A DNA stretch of 64,000 nucleotides from Halocaridina rubra (taxonomy: Eukaryota; Arthropoda; Malacostraca; Decapoda; Atyidae): the NCBI GenBank assembly GCA_037179515.1, contig JAXCGZ010020806.1, forward strand, positions 124,090 through 188,089, read 5' to 3'. Positions 50,078-59,945 of the stretch are shown piece after piece. The position numbers were made by a program, and so were the translations under genes. The number at the start of each line of letters is the position of its first letter. Position 1 is the first letter of the stretch. A model generated the notes under the pieces. The model was not told the DNA's origin. It saw only the letters and a program-made list of their open reading frames with translations, and did not search any database.

Positions 50078-51224
50078 ATGTCGGTTAAACCTGAGGCATT
50101 AAAACGCCTTTGGGAATTGGTTCAACGTGATTGTGTTCAGTGTCAAACAGAACTTGCCAAAGATGATGAGACACTTGTTGTTAATTATTTAGAAAGATGT
50201 CATCATACGCTAACAGAGATTCGGAAAATATGATAGGAAATATGAAGAATATGTCGAGAATAAGCCCCTTAAAAGGGATTCTGAAGAGGAGGATACAGAA
50301 CATGACAATCTAGCTGAAACAGTAAATAATATTAGCTTAGCTGTCCTAGAACGGATTCGTAAGTTAGGAACTATGAAGAGTACTAGAGCTCCTAGTTCCG
50401 AGAGTTCAAGCCTCCCCAGTGGGCAATCCACACCTAAATTTCCTGAAGTCAAAATACCACAGTTCTCTGGAAACTATGATGAATGGAACGGGTTTTGGGA
50501 TACGTTTGATAGTTTAGAACATAGTACTTCTATGGCAACTATGACAAAGTTTACCATCTTAAGAAATGCCCTTAAAGGAGATGCAAAGGACACCATAAAG
50601 GGATATCCTGTTGCTATTGAGAGTTATGATGAATGCATTCAACAGCTACAAGCTCTTTATGCCAGCATGGACAGAATTGTACGAAATTTAATGAGGATAT
50701 TGGTAAAAATACCAACTCCCTCTTCTAATTATTCATCACTTTTTAAGTTCAAGCAGGAAGTAGAAGCCATTACTCAAAGTCTGAAAAATTATAAAGACAT
50801 GGAGAACACTGATTTGGTGTTTTCAGAACTCGTGATGATGAAATTGCCAGAAGATGTTGAGAACTTGATTAGCATGAAAATAGACACAAAATATCCTACA
50901 TTTGAAACCCTCTTGAAGGAACTGGGAAAATATGTATATTATATAGAAGGCATCTTCACTAAAGATAACACAATGGGAGAGACTCAAACCTCTCATAGAG
51001 ATGAGACCCACTCCTATAAAAAGAATTTGGGTAGTTATGGTGCTACTGCAAAGGTAGTAAATAGTAAAACAGAATGTGTATTCTGTGGTTGGCAAGGTCA
51101 TAAGTCTGAGCACTGTAATAAAGTAGTTAGCATAAACGAACGCAGAGACAAATTGAGAGACAATTATAAATGTCTGAGATGTACCAATCAGGGCATTATG
51201 CAAATGAATGTTACACTCAGTTAA
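50078..51224 (+). pseudogene. BEL-3 gag with zinc knuckles, two small frameshifts
   Basis: Starts at ATG 50078 (MSVKPEALKRLWELVQRDC), chosen because BEL-2 has the same sequence with the ATG mutated. A 2-bp deletion relative to BEL-2 near 50220 shifts the frame. The open stretch 50373-51224 carries the DUF1759 core (FPEVKIPQFSGNYDEWNGFW, KFTILRNALKGDAKDTIKGY, FKFKQEVEAITQSLKNYKD) and the first CCHC knuckle CVFCGWQGHKSEHC. A 1-bp deletion near 51182 falls in the second knuckle and returns the reading to the starting frame. Confidence 0.85.
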
Positions 51225-52900
51225 ACTGTAATAAGTGTAACAAAAATCGTCATCATGCAGCCTTGTGTTACAAACAAGAGTCCAAATTTCGTAGAATGTC
51301 TGAAGAGCCTACATTTCTGAATGAAGAGTCAGGAAATGGTTCAAATATAGATGAGTCAAGCAATGAGCAAGAACATTCTGACTCAGAAAAGGACAAGAAA
51401 CAATTTGGTGTGATGACTATGAAGGCAGTACAGAGGCAAATGGTGAAGCCGAGTTTACCTTCATGTGCTCTGGCTACTGCAAGTGGAAAAATAAGCAGCT
51501 CAAAGGGAAATCTCTGGGTAAATACTAGGTTATTCTTTGATACAGGTTCCCAGTGTTCCTTTATAACTAGGGAATTAGCTGAAAGGCTTAAATTAAGCCC
51601 AGTAGATGAAATGTCTCTTGGTATTGATGCATTTCGTTCTGAGACAAAGAGAGGAAGTTTTCCTGTCGTAAATGTAGTTATCAAATTGGGGAATAGAAGA
51701 GCCAGAGTTAAATTACTAATAGTTGATGACATGGTAATTAGCACCCACACCCCAGGACTAGAAAAGGCTGCAAATGTTTTAAAGTCTAATGGTCACAAGT
51801 TGGCTGATGAAGATATTTATAGTGATGTACTCGAGAACATTGGCATTGTTATTGGTGCCTTACATTTTAGTCAGTTTGTTAGTGGTATTAACAAGTGGGA
51901 TGTTTATACTTTGATGGAAACACCAGGTGGTGTCATGTTGTATGGCCATATTCCTCGTGATACTCAACATGGATCCAGTAGTGTACAAAACCAAATTGTT
52001 ATGCGAGTAGGAACACAGTTATTGCCTACTACAAAACAAGAGTTGATTGATGAGGCCAAAAAGCCAGTTAATAAGTTGTTGAGTGAAGAGGCCATAGAGC
52101 CTGATAATAAGTTGTTGAGTGAAGAGGCCATAGAGCCTGTTAATAAGTTGTTGATTGAAGAGGCCATAGAGCCTGTTAATAAGTTGTTGATTGAGAAGGC
52201 CATAGAGCCTGTTAATAAGTTGTGGGAGCTAGAGAGTATTGAAGTAAAGCAAGAAGTGCATTACGAAGATAAAACTACACTTATGAGTTATACAGATTCT
52301 GTTCCCTTGAAGCCTATCCACACTCCTCTCCTTCACAATTTTCAGAGTGCCTTTGGACAAATGAAGTCTCTAATAGAACAGTTGGAGGAAATATTGGAGA
52401 ATGTTCATGTGGGTAATTTGTTGGATGCTTGTACCAGTGAAGAGAAACAGTTTGATATATGCAATACTGCAGATGTAGAGTGGGAAAAGGCCAAAATATC
52501 ACTGCAAGCATTGAATTCCAACAATGCAAGACTTCAGAGGGTACTGGAGCAACGCCTTTCTGAAAAATCTAGATCTAAAGAAACAGTCTTTAGTTTAATC
52601 TGGAATGTTAATACAGACAAGTTGTCTTTGAAAAGTCTGAAGGCTAGAGAAGATGTGTTGACCAAACTTAAACTTCTGTCACTGGTGGGTATATTTTTGG
52701 ACCCCTTAGGTCTAATATCACCCTTACTAAGAAGAGGAAAAATTCTTATTCAGAGAGTTTGGTCTGAAAAGCTCTCATGGGAATATCTGTTGTCAGAAGT
52801 ATATGGAGAGGAATCATCAAATTATGAAAGATCTGAACATCAAGCTGCCCAAAGGGTTAAAGAATTGTCGGCAAGCTTAATCATAGATAATAAATTGTAG
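51170..52900 (+). pseudogene. BEL-3 protease and internally deleted pol (576 aa open)
   Basis: A long intact frame in the same phase as the gag ATG. It contains knuckle parts (SGHYANEC; CNKCNKNRHHAALC), the DUF1758-type protease (RLFFDTGSQCSFITRELAER, DTG catalytic), five 12-residue linker units (EEAIEPVNKLLI type), an RT N-terminal scrap (VPLKPIHTPLLHNFQSAFGQ), VHVGNLLDACTSEE in place of the YVDDLL box, then VFSLIWNVNTDKLS and LVGIFLDPLGLISPLLRRGK of the Pao A17-type region. It ends 48 bp before the LTR. RT motifs upstream of YVDD, RNase H and integrase are missing. Protease could be active; RT cannot. Confidence 0.87.
52040..52225 (+). repeat. 36-bp coding minisatellite in BEL-3 linker
   Basis: Five tandem units of 36 bp encoding EEAIEPVNKLLI-like 12-mers between protease and RT remnant. 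BEL-1 and BEL-2 have four units each. The period keeps the frame, so copy-number change is tolerated. Confidence 0.88.
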
Positions 52901-52948
52901 TACTGATGAGGAGACCCCCCATATTTTCTTTCTTGGAGGGGCCCAGGA

Positions 52949-54437
52949 TGTCTTGAATATATTTCAAGACAGTTTATTTCTACGTACATATGAAAGTGTT
53001 TTGCATAATACCTTCGTTTATTATAACGTAAGTTCATGTATGTACATTTTTAGTCTTAGTATGTATACCTATTAATTTCTACCAAGTATGCTAGTATATT
53101 CGTATGTATAATGTGTAGTTTATTAAGGAGGCTGGCTGTAGAAGACTTGGAGAAAGGAATGTAGGTCACTAATGGATTTTAACTATTAACCCTTCACCTC
53201 CTTGATAACGCTTATTGCATCGCCTCTTTGAACAAAGAACCGTTGTAAACAAATCATAACTCAGGTTAGTCCTAGTATCAAGGACCCTTTCAAACTAGGG
53301 GAGTTTCGTGCAACTTTCTTGCAAAGTGTTAGTTGTACTCGTGAGATGATACGAGACACTCATGTTTACTGTGTTTATTGACAGTACTTATAAGTTTGTT
53401 AAAGAGTAATTAGTTGTACTCGTGAGATGATACGAGACACTCATGTTTACAGTGTTTATTGACAGTACTTATAAGTTTGTTAAAGAGTAATTAGTTGTAC
53501 TCGTGAGATGATACGAGACACTCATGTTTACTGTGTTTATTGACAGTACTTATAAGTTTGTTAAAGAGTAATTAGTTGTACTCGTGAGATGATACGAGAC
53601 ACTCATGTTTACTGTGTTTATTAACAATACTTATAAGTTTGTTAAAGAGTAATTAGTTGTACTCGTGAGATGACACGAGACACTCATGTTTACTGTGTTT
53701 ATTGACAGTACTTATAAGTTTGTTAAGGATAAATTAGCTGCTGTCGTGAGATGCTACAAGGCACTCAATTTTGCTGTGTTTGTTGACAGTACTTATAAGT
53801 TTATTCTTAGTTGTCCTCGTGAGATGCTACAAGAGACTCATGTTTGTGACGTAATTATAGTGCGTGAATGAAGTCGTAATTAATATTTATGAAATACATT
53901 TGCTACCGTGATTATTGATGGTGCATATACGCCCACAAAAAGTTTGTTGACAAAAAGTTTGTTGTTCTCGTGGGGCGTTACGAGACACTCAAGTAGAAGA
54001 ACGTGATAGAGATCTGTGGATCAGAAGGTACGTTGTTGATTGGGAGTCCCGTGATTGCTGACGACATCAGGGTTATCCGGATAAGTACAGATTAACCTTA
54101 TTTCTAACAATATTTATAACTATGTGTGAGGGACAGATTGAGCTCATTTAATTGAACACTCGTAGGTAGAATGTATGTTAGAAAATGTATTATTCTGTAT
54201 GAGGAAGTTTTAATTTAAGGTGAGGAGAGTTTATTTAAATATTCACATATCAGCAGTTCATAAACCCCCTTATAAAATATTTGTATGTATGTCTATGCAT
54301 GTAATATTAATTATATTTTATTGGTAGAGGATTTAAATTTGAGATCGTGGTAGGCCTCTACTGAAGCCGTTTCAGGATTTCCGAATTTAGGGGGTTATAA
54401 GATCGAAGGGTAAATAACACACAGGAAATCCTCCACA
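52949..54437 (+). repeat. BEL-3 3' LTR with expanded 81-bp repeats
   Basis: 1489 bp from TGTCTTGAATAT to AATCCTCCACA, preceded by the purine tract GGAGGGGCCCAGGA. 81-bp units start at 53329, 53410, 53491, 53572 and 53653. The segment around 53125-53270 (GGAGGCTGGCTGTAGAAGAC onward) is unrelated to the matching part of the BEL-1 and BEL-2 LTRs, which carry the TATA-like box. Confidence 0.92.
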
Positions 54438-55925
54438 ACTACAAAGGAAGAGAATATCGATACGACACAGGTAGGCAACGACAGGATCAACGTCCACACT
54501 ACACTGGTGCCAGCTGAGTATGATTCCACGCCTGAATTACCGTGAAGAGACAAGAAGTTATTTATTTGCCAGTGAATCTCGTGCTGTGAGAAGAAAAATG
54601 TAGGATACAAAGGAGCTCAACACATATTTGAAAGCAATATCTAGGTACTTGTAATATTTATCTTGTGTGGTAATGGGGGTACTATTAAAAGAAATTGAGG
54701 TCGGAGGACTCCTCCATTTTGCTTTGTAGACATGCTTTGACTCAGCCATCCCGCATATAAGAGGGAGTATGGCTTTAGTATATTAATAGATGTATAATTT
54801 CTGTACCCATTACTAAGCTAGATAATTTGTACTAATAACTGTAAGCAATAATAAGCTCAATTTTTGTTATAATAAAACAATATAACGAGTAATTGCGTTT
54901 GAAGGGTGCTCAATTATTTTTTTTAATACCTAAGTTAAGTATTAAACAGGCAAAAGTATTGATTTCATTTGAGAAAAAAATTAATATACGTGTACAATTA
55001 TTTAAGTGTTATATTTCCAAAGTGGAAGTAGAGTAATTTAAGTCACTGAGTGTCGTTTGCGAAAGTGACAATGTCCCAGATTAAAAATTAAGTTGTGCAG
55101 TTTTTTCTAGACTCCAAAACGTGCGTAAAAATTACCTTGAGAATGAACGTGAATCTTTTTTCAAGGTTTTTCTTTGTAACGTGAGATGTTGTGCAGGCGA
55201 GGAATTTTCCAAGAAAGTGCGGGATTGACTGTCCTCTCAGTATCGTTAATATAAAGTAGTTGTAATTGTCTTGATCAGTTACTCTTAAAATACATGTATG
55301 TCAAATCCATTTAAGAATCAGACTTTTGCGATGTTATTAAGATTATTGCTGATCAATATAACGAGATTTTTGTTCGTTAATCTTTTATGCAGGTGGGGAA
55401 AGAGAGTAGAGTAGCAGGTGCCCTGATAGGGGGCTAAGTGTAGTACACCCCCCCTACCGTTGATGGGGAGTATAGAAGGGGACCTAGGACCTTTGTAAGA
55501 GACAGGCTAAGGTGGCTAGATGAGCGGATTCGAGAAACCACCAACCAACACACTCCCTCAGAGTGTTGGGGGGGGGGGAAATGTTCACTGCGAATGGGGG
55601 AGTGAATGGGTGAAGTCGCCGAGAGAGAGCGTGGGTGAGCGAACGGTGTGGATGGAAGTGGTAGTGAGAGGGGGGGTGTATAAAGAGTAACAGCAACCGA
55701 CCTGAGTGGAAAGAAAGGAGGGGTACTTGGGGGGTGGATTCGAGTGACCCTTGTCTAAGACCGGGATAGGGGAAAAAGCTACGGGGTATATAGTTTATGA
55801 CCTCAGATGTTTTGAGGGTCAACGTAGTACAACCTCTCCTCTAGGATATGGCCGAGGTTCAGTCTCAAGTGGAGGAGCAAGCCCACAATATTTTTATCGG
55901 TCCCTTACTCCACCAGTAGGATAGG
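54438..55925. other. Anonymous DNA with an LTR-like segment
   Basis: No gene recognised. At about 54650-54930 a segment has GCATATAAGAGGGAG (TATA-like) and, 130 bp on, AATAAAACAATATAACG (polyadenylation-like), the layout of a retroelement LTR, but I find no second copy and no target duplication. At 55380-55860 the composition turns G-rich with G runs (a G10 at about 55568) and purine-rich repeats. An open frame on the minus strand there (55484-55822) is low-complexity and unconvincing. Confidence 0.35.
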
Positions 55926-55990
55926 TGTTTGTTTTTTGGAATTCCAAGAGAGATCATAATTGATAGTGGATAGCTAAATAAATGACTAAC
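55926..55990 (+). pseudogene. Gypsy/Pao integrase catalytic scrap
   Basis: The plus-strand frame FFGIPREIIIDSG at about 55935-55973 matches the (F/Y)GIPxxIxSDxG block around the second catalytic Asp of retroelement integrases. Stops follow at once. No further integrase is visible, so this is a tiny remnant of some other LTR element. Confidence 0.45.
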
Positions 55991-56250
55991 CGATATATGT
56001 ATGTAAAAAAAAAAAAGGTTTCAAGACCTTTCCTGACTGCCGAGGTAGTCTGTTGGGAAATAATAACATAAGAGAGAGAAAACCCCCCAGTTAATTTGAG
56101 TATATAGAAAAAATATTTTTGTTTTTAAAGTACGAGTTTTAAGAGATTATGAAACTTAAGCAGAATATGATTCTAAACCGGCAGCTACACAATCAATAAT
56201 ATTGACGTCAATCAGATTGACTCAATATTCGGGGTCTTCAATCATTTGCC

Positions 56251-56474
56251 AGCCTCCTGGCTAGTACAGTGGTAACGCGCTGGCCTCGCATTCGCGAGGT
56301 CGACGGATCGCGCCTCGTCCAGGCAAGAGAGTTTAAGCTGCTTACTGGGGAGGTTACTGCTGTGGCTGGTCACCACAGTGGGGGGTTGGGGCCTGTGCCG
56401 GTTGGCGACCACCCTATGGGTCCTCCATGACCCGTTCCACCCATCCGTGGGTGGAGAATCTAAAAAAAAAAAAA
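56251..56474 (+). mobile_element. tRNA-derived SINE, copy 2, with 11-bp target duplication
   Basis: Head CCTGGCTAGTACAGTGGTAA, anticodon-arm-like CCTCGCATTCGCGAGG, degenerate B-box near GGTCGACGGATCGC, body with CACCACAGTGGGGGGTTGG, 3' poly(A) of about 14. Flanked by AATCATTTGCC at 56240-56250 and 56475-56485, a clean target duplication. Same family as 49192-49401, with a different 3' part before the poly(A). Confidence 0.9.
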
Positions 56475-56485
56475 AATCATTTGCC

Positions 56486-57142
56486 CTCACACTGGTCAAT
56501 GACATTGACAATACCAGTCATTTCTCTCTGGGACTTCACAGTAGCAACACCATGGTTTCTGACGAGGATTTATTTTATATATACGTTGTTTTTCTATTTT
56601 GTGAGGAGAAAACCAAGAAAAAGAAGTGGATGAAAAAGTGGCTTAAAAGAGACATTTATAGACACATGAAAACCTGTTAGCTGATCTTAGATTCAGTGAG
56701 CTATGTGATTTCACAAAACTTTTGAATTTGGTTTTGTATAATATTGAATTTTTTCTTGACATCTTCAACATTTGCATCCTGATATCTCTCCTGATATTTG
56801 GTCAATAGAGTTTTATAATCTAAATTTTTCTTGTTTCTGTTACTGTAGTCTGGTGATTTAATTTTCCAAAGGGAAGGAAGGTCTCTGTACAGCCGTATGC
56901 ATTCCACCAAAAATGCCCTCTCCTCGTCCCTCTTGGAGCTCGACATGTTTACAGTTGAACGACTTGAGTGAAAATGACATTTACTGTCAATCTCACCTTC
57001 ACATTACACAATGGTTAAACGAGTCAATTACATTGACAATGTCGTTTCAATATCATTGACGACCCTTCAATCAATACTTCAGACTATCAATTTTAATGAC
57101 AAAAATGGGGTTATTGTCAATAAAATGGACTAGTGTGTGACC
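56486..57142 (-). mobile_element. Inverted-repeat element carrying a MADF ORF (Harbinger-like?)
   Basis: The left end has CACACTGGTCAATGACATTG followed by ACAATACC, and the right end, reversed, has CACACTAGTCCATTTTATTG followed by ACAATAACC, about 22 of 29 positions matching. Between them lies a minus-strand ORF with a MADF domain. PIF/Harbinger transposons carry a Myb/SANT or MADF-like second protein besides the transposase. No transposase is visible, so this would be a deleted, non-autonomous derivative. The exact ends and the target duplication are not settled, partly because the SINE is inserted just outside the left end. Confidence 0.45.
56701..56946 (-). CDS. MADF-domain protein, truncated
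   Basis: An 81-residue ORF starting MSSSKRDEERAFLVECIRLY. The pattern FLVECIRLYRDLPSLWKIKS, then YKTLLTKYQERYQDANVEDV and KKKFNIIQNQ, is that of the MADF domain, a Myb/SANT-like DNA-binding fold of arthropod regulators and of some transposon proteins. The aromatic and Leu-Trp positions of the first helix are present. Full-length MADF proteins are usually hundreds of residues long; here the frame stops right after the domain. It lies between the inverted repeats at 56486 and 57142, so it is more likely transposon-borne than host. Confidence 0.55.
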   Translation of the reverse strand: MSSSKRDEERAFLVECIRLYRDLPSLWKIKSPDYSNRNKKNLDYKTLLTKYQERYQDANVEDVKKKFNIIQNQIQKFCEIT

Positions 57143-57944
57143 ACCTTTAAGTGAAGTTTATTCTTTTACTGCTACAAGTGAAATATTATTTTTTAAATTT
57201 TATTACTGCATGCACAGATACACGTTTTTTGTTTAATATATATATTTTTTTTATGTTGAGAGGTTGATATAGTCTTCATATGATAATTGTAATTTTTCGA
57301 AGGGATAAAGATATTAACCATTCTGAGAAACTTCTATGAAGCTAATTATTGTTAATTATTGTTCAGTGTTGTGAAGTTTATAATTACTATTTTGCTAATT
57401 TAGATAGTCTAATGATATTTAAGTCCTTTTATATCATTTGTTAAGAAAGGATAATCGATAATTTTGTTGATTGTAAAAAATAAATAAATAAAAATTAATA
57501 AATAAAATAAAAATTCTCTTGAAATATCAGCTTTTAGTGTGATATATTTTTAATTTACAGTGCTTGTTAAGCTTTCCAAGAGTTTCATATTTTATTGACA
57601 GTAATTATTGAATAATTTAATAGTATTTTGTTTAAATTCCGTCGGAGGTGTGTTTGACTTATAGCAAGTGTGTGCTTTGAGTGACCCTCCGATTTATAAA
57701 ACAAAAAGAAAAGAAAAAAAGAGAAAAAAGACTGCCATAAGAGGCAAGTATGTGTATGTGCATTTCACTAGTGTTATTGTGCTATTAAACAGAAAAAGAA
57801 TGAACTTATAAAACTCCTTAGCTTAATCTGTACTAAATTAATGTTACCTTTTTTTAAGATGCCAGAAAACAAAAGATCGTTTTCCAGAAAGCTTAACAAA
57901 AGAGCCATTCGCAAGAATTACTAATAGTGAACATACTGTAGAGT
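57143..57944. other. AT-rich anonymous DNA
   Basis: No gene recognised. It contains homopolymer-rich and AAAT-type low-complexity stretches (about 57475-57515) and an AAAAG-rich stretch near 57700-57730. Confidence 0.6.
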
Positions 57945-59945
57945 ATTTACCCAATTGTATTTACCTAATTGTGTTTACGGGAAAGAGCCCAAAGCTCGTA
58001 TCTTCCCGTCTCCTGATCGGTTCCATTTTATACTTAGTGATACTTATCATACCTGTCCTTAAAACTATGGATTGAGATAGCATTAACTACCTCCTCGCTT
58101 AGCGAATTCCAATTATCAACTACTCTTACCCTGAAAAAGTATTTCCTTACATCCTGCAAAGAAGTTTTCTTACGAAGCTTCAAACTATGACATATAGTTC
58201 TAGAGCCAGCCATATCAAAATATCGACCCCTATCCACTCTATCATAACCATGAAGGAATTTAAAGACTGTCACCATATCCCCCCTCAATCTTCTAGCTTC
58301 GAGTTGTGGTAAGTCTAATTCCCTCAGCCTCTCATCATAACTGAGATTGCGTATTTCTGGCACCAGTTTCGTGGCATGTCTTTGAACTTTTTCAAGCGTA
58401 GCTATGTGCTTTTTCAAGTGTGGATTCCAAAAGAGGACTGCATATTCGAGTTTTGGCCTCACATAGGTTACATAAATATTTCTGAACATTTCCTTGTCCA
58501 TGTGCCTGAAGGCTACCCTTACATTTGTTAAGAAGGCATATGCTGCCCTTACTATGCCATTTATATGTATTTCTGGAGACAAATCTGCCAGTATGTTTAC
58601 TCCTAGATCTCTCTCATTTTCTGTCTCTTGAAGTTGTACTCCAGCCACCGAGTAGTCAAGCTTGGGCCTTCTTGCACTTGTACCAATTGTCATTACCTTA
58701 CATTCTGAAGTATTTAATTTCGTTAGCCACTTTTCTGACCACTCATGAAGACTATTTAGATCTTCCTGAAGTTTTCTACCATTGTTCTCGTTTTTTACTT
58801 TCTTCACAATCTTTGCATTATCTGCAAACATATTCCTGAATGAATTTACAGACTCTGGTAGGTCATTTACATATACAAGGAACAAAAGTGGCCCTAAAAC
58901 TGAACCTTGTGGAACTCCACTACTAACTCTTCTCCATTCAGACACTGAGTGTCTTACTCTAACCCTCTGTTCCCTTCCTTCTAATTAAGTTTCTATCCAT
59001 TCCAAGACATTTCCACCTATTCTTTTTAAATATGATACTTAGTGCCACTGATATTGAGTTTGCACAGTTTTTAAGTACATGAGGGGATATGTCATCAGGA
59101 CTTGTAGCTTTATGAACATCTAAATCCATCAACGCTTTGCATACTTCTGTGGCTGTAAGACTGATGTTCATTAATACCGGCCCTTGAGCTTCTATCTCTG
59201 CAATCTGAGGGGGTGGGGTATTTTCTACTGTAAATACTGACTGAAACTCCTTGTTCAATTCTTAGCAGATCTCTTCTTCTGTCTCAGTGATGCTTCCATC
59301 CTCTCTCTTTAGCCTTAAAACCTGTTCTTTTACCTTCAGTTTTCCTCTGATAAAGCTGTGGAAAAGCTTGGGATTTTCTTTAGCCTTCCTGGTGATGTCC
59401 CTCTCATAGTCTCTCTCTGCCTCTCCTTTTACTTAGGTAGTCATTTCTTGCTCTTTTGTAGGTTTGCCAGGCATTTATGTTTTTTCTCCTCCTATACCTT
59501 TTCCAGCATTTGTCTCTCCACTCCTTAGCTCTTTTACACTCATTATCGAACCATTTCTCTCTGGCATGAATTACACCTACTTTGGTGACAGGTATGCAGC
59601 AATCTACTATCTTCCCATATTTCTCACAAAAGATGTCATACATTTCTTGTACAGATTTGTTGTAAAATAAGGTTCTCCAGTCAATAACTGCAAAAAGCTC
59701 ATTCATTTTGATGTAATCTCCTTTCGGATAGTTCCTCCTCATGTCCTCAGTGCCTCTACTCTCAGGAAGAATATCTTCAATGATATACTTCATCAACAAC
59801 ACACAGTGGTCACTCTTTCCAATTGGTGGTTCATACTCAATTTTTTCAATATCCAATACATTATCTGTGAATACTAGATCAAGTAGTGATGGCTCATCCC
59901 CACCCCTGGCCCTCATTGGTTCCATTACATGTTGGTGTAGGATCT
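57945..59945 (-). mobile_element. CR1/Jockey-like LINE, copy D
   Basis: A 5'-truncated minus-strand copy, ending at its 3' terminus with two imperfect tandem units (ACAATTAGGTAAATAC and ACAATTGGGTAAATAC on the minus strand, about 57945-57975). The 5' break is at about 59941, after GTAATGGAACCAATG of the endonuclease on the minus strand. It has an internal deletion at about 59023. Confidence 0.87.
58034..59925 (-). pseudogene. CR1/Jockey-like ORF2, copy D, with RT deletion
   Basis: Open pieces: 59404-59925 (endonuclease end with PPIGKSDHCVLLMKYIIED, linker KRYRRRKNINAWQTYKRAR), 58959-59258 (linker, HKATSPDDISPHVLKNC) and 58034-58945 (303 aa: SGVPQGSVLGPLLFLVYVND, FADNAKIVKK, YVRPKLEYAVLFWNPH, VDNWNSLSEEVVNA, intact stop). 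About 374 bp present in copies A-C is deleted at 59023, so the RT segment from ANVIPIF to the FLDFQKA catalytic aspartate is gone, and FADD reads FADN. The C-terminal part is nonetheless well preserved. Confidence 0.88.

Larger units (their letters stand above)
47751..54437 (+). mobile_element. BEL/Pao retrotransposon BEL-3 (best coding copy)
   Basis: 5' LTR truncated at its left end (about 47751-49128), internal region 49129-52948, 3' LTR 52949-54437. It has the same coding order and the same pol deletion as BEL-1 and BEL-2. The LTRs differ from theirs in the U3-like part and by amplification of the 81-bp repeat. Because the left end is lost, the target duplication cannot be checked; the right flank is ACTACAAAGG, not satellite. 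A SINE is inserted in the leader (49192-49401). Confidence 0.9.

Noticed and set aside
54395..54610. Minus-strand frame at the BEL-3 right edge as a host gene
   Set aside because: It spans the LTR boundary, so it cannot be an old conserved gene, and shows no motif.
55484..55822. Minus-strand 112-residue frame as a secreted protein
   Set aside because: Low-complexity His/Pro/Leu-rich product of purine-rich DNA; no start context or family motif.
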